Notes: generated from the sequence alone by a model not told the origin. A DNA stretch of 6,323 bases from Acidobacteriota bacterium (GCA_028875135.1 JAPPFQ010000336.1:1-6323), one strand, 5' to 3'. Positions 1-5,879 are shown, counted from the stretch's first letter. Translations and numbers: made by a program.

Positions 1-86
1 GCACCGAGCGGCGCCTCAACGTCGGCGCCCGGCTGCGGGTCCTCACTGATGAGGCTCACGAAGAACAGAAGACCACAGATGGCCAA
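1..86 (-). CDS. Possible N-terminus of a leftward gene with a signal-like segment (partial)
   Basis: This minus-strand frame stays open to the left edge. From a TTG at 86-84 it would begin MAICGLLFFVSLISEDPQPG, a short hydrophobic core followed by an acidic, proline-containing stretch. That is the usual look of a secretion signal leading into a mature domain. Third positions are mostly G or C, as in the real genes nearby. Against it, no ATG lies in frame before the upstream TGA and no clear SD precedes the TTG. At most 28 codons are visible, so no function can be assigned. An out-of-frame ATG at about 115-113 would give a longer, better signal peptide only if the sequence contained an indel. 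The frame could equally be chance. Confidence 0.2.
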   Translation of the reverse strand, partial: MAICGLLFFVSLISEDPQPGADVEAPLG

Positions 87-440
87 AGGCCGAGAGAGGG
101 CAAGGCTGGAGCATGCTCACAAGCCGATATCTCCGATCGGTAGCGCGGGCCGCTTGCCCTCTCGCTCGACGGTCCCGGAGGAAGAGTCTCCGGGGTCGAA
201 CGATCGCAGGATCTGTCCGCCAACGTCCCGAATCGTCCAGTGGATTCCGGTTCAAATAGAGGGATACAATGGTGGGATTGAAGCGGGATGATACACAGTA
301 AGTCTTTTATAATCATCCTGTTACAAGAGATACAATCTAGACGCGAATGCGGCGAATAGAAAGCACCCGTCACGAAACACAATGCATCTCCAAGAGGACG
401 CCTAAACGACATCGGAGACCCGTTCACACCAACCCACCCC
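87..440. other. Intergenic region without a convincing gene
   Basis: These 354 bases lie downstream (leftward) of the DUF151-PDZ gene. Short frames exist on both strands, but none has a credible start, codon bias or family motif. The middle (about 250-380) is clearly more AT-rich than the surroundings. GATACA occurs three times there on the plus strand (263, 290 and 329), twice as GATACAAT. A 7-bp inverted repeat, GGATGAT (286-292) and ATCATCC (312-318), flanks a perfect TATAAT at 308-313, overlapping its last two bases. No hairpin followed by a T-run was found to end the DUF151-PDZ transcript. The stretch most likely holds the 3' end of that transcript and control sequences for whatever lies to the left. 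Confidence 0.6.
306..335 (-). promoter_or_regulatory. Weak candidate leftward promoter
   Basis: On the minus strand, TTGTAT (335-330) is followed after 18 bases by TATAAA (311-306). The -10 is close to the sigma-70 consensus, but the -35 matches at only three of six positions. It sits in the AT-rich part of the intergenic region and overlaps the GGATGAT/ATCATCC inverted repeat. It could serve a gene leaving the left edge, with a leader of about 200 bases. AT-rich DNA often produces such matches by chance. Confidence 0.22.
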
Positions 441-1286
441 TCACTCTGCCGGCGGAAGCTCCACCACCTGCTCCTTGCCGTCCCGGCTTACCCGCAGCCG
501 GACGGTCTGTCCCTCCATACCGGCCAGCATGGATTGGAAAATGCCGACGCCGGTAACGGGGTTCGAATCGACGGCCAGGATGACGTCCCCTCGCTTCAGA
601 CCGGCATCCGCATTCCCGCTGACGTCGGAGACAAGGACCCCATCCGTGCTGGACAGGCCAAGGGATGCGGCCAATCCCTGGCTGATCTCCTGCACGGTGA
701 TTCCCCGAACGCTCTTGACCAGGGGCTCGCTCCGCTCTTCGGGCTCGCTCCGGTCTTTCAGATCCAGCGCCGTGTCCCCCTCCATCAGCGACCGGGCCAC
801 CAGGATGGGTTTGCGGAAACGAAGGGCCAGGGCAATGGCGTCGCTGGGCCGGCTGTCCACCTCGAAGTCCTTGCCGGCCGAGGTCAGGAAAATGCGGGCG
901 TAGTAGGTTTTGTCCTTGAGCTCGCTGACCAGCACTTTCTCGAAGACCACACCGGCCCCCTGCAGGATCGACTTCAGCAGGTCATGGGTCAACGGACGGG
1001 GAGCGGCCGCACCCTCCAACTCCATGGCGATGGCCCGGGCTTCGAAGGGGCCTATCCAAATGGGGATCGCCCGCGAATCTCCCTTGCCCCGCAGGATGAC
1101 GACCGGCATGTCTGTGGTGCGGTCGAAGCCCACTCTCATGACCTCCACGACCACGGGTTCCTGCCCCGCCTCCTCGGCCTGGCAGCCCATGATGCACTGG
1201 CTCAACAGCACCAGCAGGAGCAAGACGCGCCACACCCCCCGTTTGCCCTTCCACCCTCTGTTCCCGCCGTCGACAAACCCGTTCAT
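441..1286 (-). CDS. DUF151/bifunctional-nuclease domain plus PDZ domain, predicted lipoprotein
   Basis: The protein is 281 aa. The basic N-terminus (K13, K15, R16, R20) precedes a hydrophobic core, VLLLLVLLSQ, and the lipobox IMGC with C35 as the lipidated cysteine. Q36 at +2, rather than Asp, is compatible with the outer membrane in a Gram-negative cell. Residues 45-170 match DUF151 (bifunctional nuclease; archetype TM0160): IPIWIGPFEARAIA (74-87), PRPLTHDLL (96-104) and VDSRPSDAIALALR (143-156). A charged linker (177-190) contains an RSEP duplication. Residues 194-281 form a PDZ domain (LGLSSTDGVLV, then GLKRGDVILAVD). The ATG at 1286 is preferred over an in-frame TTG at 1292 because GGGG (1296-1293) lies 6 bases before the ATG. 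The domains are clear. Nuclease activity is not shown for most DUF151 proteins, and an envelope location makes a binding or scaffold role equally possible. The gene lies 67 bp after the SDR stop and may be co-transcribed. Confidence 0.88.
   Translation of the reverse strand: MNGFVDGGNRGWKGKRGVWRVLLLLVLLSQCIMGCQAEEAGQEPVVVEVMRVGFDRTTDMPVVILRGKGDSRAIPIWIGPFEARAIAMELEGAAAPRPLTHDLLKSILQGAGVVFEKVLVSELKDKTYYARIFLTSAGKDFEVDSRPSDAIALALRFRKPILVARSLMEGDTALDLKDRSEPEERSEPLVKSVRGITVQEISQGLAASLGLSSTDGVLVSDVSGNADAGLKRGDVILAVDSNPVTGVGIFQSMLAGMEGQTVRLRVSRDGKEQVVELPPAE
723..758. repeat. Two-copy 18-bp tandem repeat inside the DUF151-PDZ gene
   Basis: The 12-mer GGGCTCGCTCCG occurs at 723-734 and 741-752 with an 18-base period. 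Similarity continues into the following bases (CTCTTC in one copy, GTCTTT in the other). On the coding strand it gives two RSEP units in the linker between the two domains. It looks like an in-frame duplication by slippage that lengthened a flexible acidic linker. Confidence 0.6.
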
Positions 1287-1353
1287 GTTCAACCCCAGTC
1301 TGGTTGGCGCTTCCCAACGTAGCGATGCAACCGGATCCCGGCGGCAGTCCCGT

Positions 1354-2139
1354 CTAGATCGCTGTCCAGCCGCCGTCCACCAGCAATGTATGCCCCGTGA
1401 TCAGATCCGCGGCCGGGCTGGACAGAAAAACCACGGCTCCGGCAACGTCTTCCGGCTTCCCCAGGCGGCCGAGCGGAATGCGGCGCAGGACCTCACTGCT
1501 GAAGCTCTCGTCCTGAAACAGCTTCTCGGTCAACGGCGTCCGCACGAAAGTGGGTCCGACGGCGTTGACATTGATGTTCTGCTCGGCCCATTCGATCGCC
1601 AGCACACGGGTGAGATTGACTACCCCGGCCTTGCTGGAGCAGTAGGCCGCGCGGTTGTAATAGCCGATGACCCCGTTCTGGGAGGCGATGTTGACGATCT
1701 TGCCGGACTTTCTCCGAATCATCCCACGAGCCACCGCCTGGGAGCAAAAGAAAACCCCCTTGAGATTGACGGCCAACACCCGGTCCCAGTCCTGCTCCGT
1801 CACCTCCAGAGCGGGCTTGGAGATATTGATGCCCGCGTTGTTGACCAGAATATCGATCCCTCCGAACCGCTCGGTCGCTTTCTCCACCATGCGTTCGATG
1901 CTTTTGAGCGAGGTCACGTTCAGGGACGCCGCCAGGCATTTCCTGCCCAGTTCCCGGATCCCCTTTCCGGTCTGACGGGCATTCCCCATCCTGCCCGGCA
2001 AGTCGGTCACCACCAGGTCGGCTCCGGCTTGCGCCAGGGCCAGGGCGATGCTGCGTCCCAGCCCCGATCCCGCACCGGTCACCAGGGCCACCCGGCCGTC
2101 GACCCGCATCGAGGGCAGGGGCGCGTCGTGAGTAGCCAT
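1354..2139 (-). CDS. Classical SDR-family oxidoreductase
   Basis: This 261-aa protein has the full classical short-chain dehydrogenase/reductase signature. The cofactor loop is TGAGSGLG (21-28), NNAG is at 100-103, and the catalytic tetrad is N125, S153, Y166 and K170 (YCSSK, 166-170). Asp46 at the end of the second beta strand suggests NAD(H) rather than NADP(H), as known for the family. The C-terminus (GHTLLVDGGWTAI) is typical. It should be a cytosolic tetrameric enzyme oxidising or reducing a hydroxyl/keto pair. The substrate cannot be read, and a name such as FabG or gluconate dehydrogenase would be a guess. The ATG at 2139 is chosen because GGAGG (2152-2148) sits 8 bases before it. The frame is open upstream to 3138, but that part is antisense-type noise. 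The gene follows the symporter after 263 bp rich in hairpins, so it may be regulated separately. Confidence 0.95.
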   Translation of the reverse strand: MATHDAPLPSMRVDGRVALVTGAGSGLGRSIALALAQAGADLVVTDLPGRMGNARQTGKGIRELGRKCLAASLNVTSLKSIERMVEKATERFGGIDILVNNAGINISKPALEVTEQDWDRVLAVNLKGVFFCSQAVARGMIRRKSGKIVNIASQNGVIGYYNRAAYCSSKAGVVNLTRVLAIEWAEQNINVNAVGPTFVRTPLTEKLFQDESFSSEVLRRIPLGRLGKPEDVAGAVVFLSSPAADLITGHTLLVDGGWTAI

Positions 2140-2244
2140 CGGTCCAACCTCCAGTTTGTCTGGAACACCGCTGTTTCGCCCTGAGGCCTCCAGTCGCACG
2201 GTCCGGAGCCGAGCCTTGCCCCCCACCGCATCAGCCTTCGCCTG

Positions 2245-2289
2245 CGGCTCGACTTCTGCGAGACAAGGGCGAAGCCCGCAGTCGAGCCG
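2245..2289. repeat. Inverted repeat with 10-bp perfect arms and overlapping alternative pairings
   Basis: CGGCTCGACT (2245-2254) is the exact reverse complement of AGTCGAGCCG (2280-2289). A second perfect pair, CTTCGCC (2236-2242) and GGCGAAG (2268-2274), is interleaved with it in the order A-B-A'-B'. A local GGGC-GAA-GCCC hairpin (2267-2277) competes with both. In the minus-strand transcript this lies 106-150 bases before the second gene of the pair (the SDR). No T-run follows on either strand, so an ordinary intrinsic terminator is unlikely. It could be a leader with exclusive structures, an mRNA-stabilising hairpin or a dispersed palindromic element. Confidence 0.6.
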
Positions 2290-2307
2290 GAGGGGGGCAA
2301 TCGCGGC

Positions 2308-2320
2308 GCCCCGATGGGGC
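2308..2320. repeat. Short GC hairpin GCCCC-GAT-GGGGC
   Basis: GCCCC (2308-2312) and GGGGC (2316-2320) form a perfect 5-bp stem with a 3-base loop. It overlaps the palindromes GGCGCC (2305-2310) and GGGGCCCC (2316-2323). It belongs to the cluster of inverted repeats between the symporter and the SDR. Its function is unknown, and GC-rich DNA gives such stems fairly often. Confidence 0.35.
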
Positions 2321-2339
2321 CCCAGTCTCCTAGGTTCGT

Positions 2340-2353
2340 AACAGGTCCCTGTT
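2340..2353. promoter_or_regulatory. Candidate operator: palindrome AACAGGTCCCTGTT
   Basis: Six-base arms AACAGG (2340-2345) and CCTGTT (2348-2353) are exact reverse complements around a 2-base centre. A compact 14-bp palindrome like this is typical of dimeric repressor sites. It lies between the symporter stop and the SDR start, about 200 bp before the latter. The regulator is not in the window, and no second copy was seen here. Confidence 0.35.
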
Positions 2354-2366
2354 TCACTCTGTATGA

Positions 2367-2389
2367 TCCGTCCCGTCGTATGGGACGGA
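2367..2389 (-). terminator. Stem-loop just after the symporter stop, possible terminator or 3' stabiliser
   Basis: TCCGTCCC (2367-2374) and GGGACGGA (2382-2389) form a perfect 8-bp stem with a 7-base loop. On the minus strand the hairpin starts 13 bases after the symporter stop codon, where a transcription end would be expected. No run of T follows (the next bases read TCATACAGAG), so it is not a canonical intrinsic terminator. It may stabilise the 3' end of the symporter message or act with Rho. Confidence 0.42.
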
Positions 2390-2402
2390 GGGCGGCTATC
2401 CA

Positions 2403-3950
2403 TTAATTGCTTCGCCCCGCCGCACCCTCCTTCCTCAAAGTCAGGCCCTGCACGGACGACTTGGGCGGCCGGGGAAAACAGTAGGCCAGCAGCCCGGCCA
2501 GGGCCAGTCCGACCAGAAACGGCAGGGGGACCACCCAGACGAAGGAGAGGCTCTTTTCCATGCCGAACCACTCCTTCCCGAAACAGATGAAGAGACTGGC
2601 CAGCGTCCCGGCCAGGAAACCCAGCAGGGCGGCCTGCTTGCCGGCCCGGCGAAACAGGATGCCGGCGAAGAACAGAACCCCCAGGGGCCCCACGAAAATG
2701 TGGTTCAGCCGTCCGGTGAGCTCGACCAGGTTCCAGTCGGTGCGGGTGGCCATCACGGCGGTGCCGGTCGCGGTGGCGATTCCCACCAGACCCGCCAGCA
2801 GCGACACCGCCCGGTCGGCCCACAGGGTCCGAACCTGGGCCTTGAAGAGTCCGAATCGCTGAAAGAAGTCGGAGACCACCACTCCCGAGATGGAGTTGAT
2901 GCCGGAACTCAAGCTGGACATGGCGGCCGCCAGCAGCGCAGCCAGCAGCAGCCCCGAAACCCCGGCCGGCAGCTCTTCCACGATGAATATCGGCATCACC
3001 CGATCGGCCCTGGCTGCAATCTCTTCCTGAAAGGCCTGAACCGGCGCAGTCGACTGGCTGGCATAGAAGGCGAACAGCGACAATCCGCAGAACAGCAGCG
3101 CCAGCATCACTGCAAAATTGAAGCCGGCGAACATCCACACGCTCTTGCGCGCGGCCGACAGATCGGGGCAGCTCAGATAGCGCTGTACCGCCACCTGGTC
3201 CCCTCCCAGGGTGCAGATGTTCCAGAAGAAATTACCCATGACGATGCCGACCACGGTGATGCGAACGGTCAGGTCCCAACTGAAGGTCTGAATTTCGGTC
3301 CTCCCCGCCTCGGAGAAGGTCTGCCACCAGGTCGCCGGACCGCTCCCCAGCGAGAAACCGATCAGCACCGGAATGGCCAGGGCGCCGCCCAGCAGTATCA
3401 TCAACTGCAGGTTGTCGGTCCAGACCACCGTGCGCAGACCGCCGGCAGTGGTATAGAAGGTGGTCACCAGGCCTGTGGCAATGATGGTGAAGTAGAGGTC
3501 CCAACCGGTGATCTCGGCCACGGCGAAACTGCAGGTGTAGATGATCAGTCCCATCCAGATGATGGTCCGCAGCACGAAGAGAAAGGAGGCCAGGCTTCGA
3601 AAGCTAACGTCGAAGCGCTTTTCCAGGTACTCGTAGACGCTGGTGATGGGAAGTCGCCGCAGCACCGGTATCAGAACGCGGTTGGCCACCGGGACGAACA
3701 GAGGCATGGCGATGATTCCGGACAGGTAGGCGATGCCGTAGCGCATCATCTCGCCGGGCACCGACAGGAAGGTGATGGTGGAGAGCAGGGTGGCCATCAT
3801 GCTGCCGCCCAGCAGCATCCAGTGCATGCTGCGGCCGCCCAGCAGATACTCCTCCCTGGAAGTCTGGCGCCGGGAGAAATAGATGCCGATTCCCGACAGC
3901 AACGCCATGTAGACGACCACCACCACCAGGTCCAGCGTCGTCAGTTGCAT
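2403..3950 (-). CDS. Sodium:solute symporter (SSS family) permease
   Basis: At 515 aa this is the normal length for the solute:sodium symporter family (SLC5-like, LeuT fold). About 13 hydrophobic helices can be followed, beginning near residue 6. Family marks are EYLLGGRSMHW (34-44), GGLRTVVWTDNLQ (170-182, with D179 and Q182), GGDQVAVQRYLS (249-260) and the helix LLAAAMSSLSSGINS (339-353). In that helix A342, S345 and S346 fall on the Na2 sodium-site pattern known from vSGLT (A-x-x-S-S). The protein should import an organic solute with Na+ across the inner membrane. The substrate is not predictable, but the neighbouring aldolase and dehydrogenases suggest a sugar acid or other carboxylate. 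The start is ATG 3950, with AAAGGG 7 bases upstream. It follows the aldolase stop by 106 bp, a gap holding an imperfect GTATCC...GGATAC repeat (3981-4018). Confidence 0.95.
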   Translation of the reverse strand: MQLTTLDLVVVVVYMALLSGIGIYFSRRQTSREEYLLGGRSMHWMLLGGSMMATLLSTITFLSVPGEMMRYGIAYLSGIIAMPLFVPVANRVLIPVLRRLPITSVYEYLEKRFDVSFRSLASFLFVLRTIIWMGLIIYTCSFAVAEITGWDLYFTIIATGLVTTFYTTAGGLRTVVWTDNLQLMILLGGALAIPVLIGFSLGSGPATWWQTFSEAGRTEIQTFSWDLTVRITVVGIVMGNFFWNICTLGGDQVAVQRYLSCPDLSAARKSVWMFAGFNFAVMLALLFCGLSLFAFYASQSTAPVQAFQEEIAARADRVMPIFIVEELPAGVSGLLLAALLAAAMSSLSSGINSISGVVVSDFFQRFGLFKAQVRTLWADRAVSLLAGLVGIATATGTAVMATRTDWNLVELTGRLNHIFVGPLGVLFFAGILFRRAGKQAALLGFLAGTLASLFICFGKEWFGMEKSLSFVWVVPLPFLVGLALAGLLAYCFPRPPKSSVQGLTLRKEGAAGRSN

Positions 3951-4056
3951 CCTTCGCCCTTTCGGTCGCGGCTCAGCCGGGTATCCCTCAACCCACTAGT
4001 CCTGGAAAGAGTGGATACTTCTTTTCCCCGGCTCGTCGATCTGTGGCACGGCCTCG

Positions 4057-4848
4057 CTAGGTCTTCCTGGCCCTGGCTTCGGCATGGACCTCCCGAATCC
4101 GACCGACCAGCTCGCGGGCGCGGTGCCGCACCATGCCCGAGATCTCGGAGCAGATCAGAAAGGAAAACCCTCGATCGATCCAGAAACCGGCCTGCTCCAG
4201 GGTTCCCACCACCATGCCGCAGTTCTTTCCCATGTCCCGGGCCTGGCGCCACACCCTTTCGATGGCCGCCACCACCTCGGGATGATCCATATGGCTCCAG
4301 CGGCCCATGTTCAGGGAAAGATCGTAGGGACCCAGCATGGCGGCATCGATCCAGTCATGGGGAATCAGCGAAGCCATGTCCTCGATCCCGGCCGGGCTTT
4401 CGAACTGGGTCGTGATGAACAGGCTGGACTCCACTTCATCCCAACCCTGGCGGTCCAGGCCTCGATTGGCAAAAATGGAGGGCCCGCCGGGGCCTCTGCG
4501 CCCCTTGGGGGGAATGAACGCCGCCTCGCGAATGGCCCGGATCTGATCCTGGTTTTCCGTCCAGGGAATCATCAGGCCGGCCGCGCCCATGTCCATGTAT
4601 TTCCGGATCAGGTGATAGAGGGCGGCTTCCGGACGAATCAGGAGCGGAAAGTCGAGCAGCCGCGCGGTCCGGCAAAGCTCCTCGGCGGTGTGCAGGTCGG
4701 CCGAGCTGTGCTCCATGTCCAGGACGGCGAAATCCAGGCCTTCGGACTTGAAGATCTCCAGGTATCCAGCCCAGTGATCGAAGGTCAACAGAATTCCCAG
4801 GGTCAGCTCTCTTTGGTGAACTTTGGATTTCAAGCGGGTGGCCAGCAA
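4057..4848 (-). CDS. HpcH/HpaI-family aldolase (2-oxo acid lyase)
   Basis: With the chosen start the protein is 263 aa, close to HpaI of E. coli (about 262). Family marks appear in order: GILLTF (18-23), DMEHS with H47 as the catalytic-base position, IRP with R72, PPKGRRGPGG (113-122), QFES with metal ligand E150, and GPYDLS with metal ligand D176. These correspond to His45, Arg70, Glu149 and Asp175 of HpaI, so a metal-dependent class II aldolase is expected. It would cleave a 4-hydroxy-2-oxo acid to pyruvate (or a close oxo-acid) and an aldehyde. The exact substrate (oxoheptanedioate, dehydro-deoxy-glucarate, deoxy-rhamnonate and others) is open. The start is TTG 4848, or CTG 4845, because AGGAGG lies just upstream. 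The longer reading from TTG 4881 would translate through that SD. It is the first gene of the minus-strand group and is divergent from the second SDR. Confidence 0.93.
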   Translation of the reverse strand: MLATRLKSKVHQRELTLGILLTFDHWAGYLEIFKSEGLDFAVLDMEHSSADLHTAEELCRTARLLDFPLLIRPEAALYHLIRKYMDMGAAGLMIPWTENQDQIRAIREAAFIPPKGRRGPGGPSIFANRGLDRQGWDEVESSLFITTQFESPAGIEDMASLIPHDWIDAAMLGPYDLSLNMGRWSHMDHPEVVAAIERVWRQARDMGKNCGMVVGTLEQAGFWIDRGFSFLICSEISGMVRHRARELVGRIREVHAEARARKT

Positions 4849-4852
4849 GGGT

Positions 4853-4858
4853 CCTCCT
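4853..4858 (-). promoter_or_regulatory. Ribosome binding site fixing the aldolase start
   Basis: On the minus strand AAGGAGGA (4859-4852) contains a perfect AGGAGG. It is 4 bases before TTG 4848 and 7 before CTG 4845. The protein then starts MLATRLKSKV, matching the usual short N-terminus of the family. This argues against the in-frame TTG at 4881, which lacks a comparable SD. Confidence 0.7.
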
Positions 4859-5000
4859 TGGTGTTCAGGACTTTGAGACAAGCTGCGGTGAGGTGGCGCC
4901 AGCCCGGGACGATTCCGGGGGCCGCCGGAACGGCGCCGGTCCGGCAGTCCCCTGCGGAGCCGGGCGGATTCCGTAACCGAAGGCAGGCTGAAAAGGCCGT

Positions 5001-5030
5001 ATTCTACCGAGTTTGTCCGGCGACATTCCA
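5001..5030 (-). promoter_or_regulatory. Candidate leftward promoter for the aldolase
   Basis: On the minus strand TGGAAT (5030-5025) and TAGAAT (5006-5001) are separated by 18 bases. The -10 matches five of six consensus positions, the -35 only three. It would give a leader of about 145 bases containing a GCCGGA...TCCGGC inverted repeat (4924-4945). It overlaps the rightward promoter candidate, so the two would compete or be controlled together. Confidence 0.3.
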
Positions 5031-5042
5031 GTGAAATACAAT
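5013..5042 (+). promoter_or_regulatory. Candidate sigma-70-like promoter for the second SDR operon
   Basis: TTGTCC (5013-5018) and TACAAT (5037-5042) are 18 bases apart, matching four and five of six consensus positions. Transcription would begin near 5049, leaving a leader of about 48 bases. The spacer holds an imperfect 13-bp palindrome (5025-5037, ten of twelve arm bases symmetric) that could be an operator. A weaker alternative is TTGGGA (5044-5049) with TACACT (5067-5072), 17 bases apart. Confidence 0.45.
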
Positions 5043-5084
5043 GTTGGGAACGATTGAGAGATCCTGTACACTGAGGACCCTTTC

Positions 5085-5091
5085 GAGGAGG
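5085..5091 (+). promoter_or_regulatory. Ribosome binding site fixing the second SDR start
   Basis: GAGGAGG (5085-5091) is a near-perfect SD with 5 bases before ATG 5097. An in-frame GTG at 5091 overlaps the SD itself and cannot use it, so the ATG is preferred and the protein is two residues shorter. Confidence 0.8.
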
Positions 5092-5096
5092 TGGCC

Positions 5097-5879
5097 ATGG
5101 CCGTGCTGGAACAATTTTCCCTCAAGGGCCGGATCGCTCTGGTGACCGCCGGAGCCGGGCCCCAATTCGGCAGCAGCCTGTCGGAGGGCCTGGCCGAAGC
5201 CGGAGCCACGGTCATCACGGCCTCCCGCTCCCTGCAGCGAAACCTCGATTTCGCCCAGGGGCTGAGGGAGCGGGGCTACGACGCCCACGGCATGCAGGTC
5301 GACATCTGCCAGACCGACTCCATTCAGCGCCTGCACGACCGCATCCTGGAGCAGTTCGGCCGCCTCGACATCCTGGTCAACAGCGCCCTGGCCCGGGTGG
5401 GCGGCGGCTTCGAAACCCAGACCTCTGAGGACTGGCTGGAGAGCGCCAAGGGGGACATGGTGGGTCTGTTCACCATCTGCAGGGCCTTCGTTCCCGACAT
5501 GGTCCGGCAGAAGCGGGGATCGATCATCAACATCTCCAGCATCTACGGCGTGGTGGCCAACGATCCCAGCCTCTATGAAGGCACCGACATGCTGCAGGCG
5601 CCGACCTACAACTTCGTCAAGGCGGGCATGATCAACTTCACCCGCCACATCGCCAACTACTACGGGAAACAGGGAGTGCGAGCCAACTGCATCTCCCCCG
5701 GAGGCTACTTCAACCACCAGCCCAAGCCCTTTCTCGACAACTACACCAAGCGGGTCCCCATCGGGCGCCTGCTCGACAACGAGGACATCAAGGGAGCGGT
5801 GGTCTTCCTGGCCTCCGACGCTTCGGCCTACGTCACCGGAATCAACCTCATGCTGGACGGAGGCTGGACCACCCTGTAG
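5097..5879 (+). CDS. Atypical SDR-family oxidoreductase
   Basis: This 260-aa protein has an SDR fold signature: Rossmann start RIALVTAGAGPQFG (12-25), catalytic S148, Y171 and K175 (YNFVK), RANCISPGG in the second half, and the terminal AYVTGINLMLDGGWTTL. It departs from the classical family in several ways. The glycine loop reads TAGAGPQFG instead of TGxxxGxG. NNAG is replaced by NSAL (95-98). The catalytic Asn position holds D120. The Ser-Tyr spacing is 23 rather than the usual 13, from a 10-residue insertion around PSLYEGTDMLQ that should line the substrate pocket. R44 after the second strand may favour NADP(H). With S, Y and K intact, activity is likely. The substrate is unknown; SDRs of this look also occur in sugar and sugar-acid metabolism. 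It probably forms an operon with the aminotransferase 29 bp downstream and is divergent from the aldolase. Confidence 0.92.
   Translation: MAVLEQFSLKGRIALVTAGAGPQFGSSLSEGLAEAGATVITASRSLQRNLDFAQGLRERGYDAHGMQVDICQTDSIQRLHDRILEQFGRLDILVNSALARVGGGFETQTSEDWLESAKGDMVGLFTICRAFVPDMVRQKRGSIINISSIYGVVANDPSLYEGTDMLQAPTYNFVKAGMINFTRHIANYYGKQGVRANCISPGGYFNHQPKPFLDNYTKRVPIGRLLDNEDIKGAVVFLASDASAYVTGINLMLDGGWTTL

Noticed and set aside
49..427. Short open frames of 70 to 123 codons on both strands near the left edge
   Set aside because: They overlap each other, have no SD or codon bias, and read as R/P/S-rich noise through an AT-richer intergenic stretch.
534..1322. 262-codon plus-strand open frame over the DUF151-PDZ gene
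   Set aside because: It is antisense to a protein with a lipobox and two conserved domains. Its own translation shows no motif.
910..2184. 424-codon plus-strand open frame
   Set aside because: It spans two convincing minus-strand genes and their gap and has no SD or family motif.
2245..2289. Intrinsic terminator between symporter and SDR
   Set aside because: The stem is strong but no T-run follows on either strand. It was therefore kept only as an inverted repeat.
2140..3138. Upstream in-frame extension of the first SDR
   Set aside because: The frame is open by chance through the gap and into the antisense-like phase of the symporter gene. The SDR domain starts just after ATG 2139, which has a proper SD.
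3981..4018. GTATCC...GGATAC inverted repeat between aldolase and symporter as an operator or terminator
   Set aside because: Only 6-bp arms with a 26-base spacer and no T-run. A competing CCACT/AGTGG pairing uses the same bases. This is within chance expectation.
2700..4415. 571-codon plus-strand open frame
   Set aside because: It lies antisense to the symporter and aldolase, which carry clear family motifs. Its product is rich in G, Q, H and R with no domain, as expected from the opposite strand of GC-rich genes.
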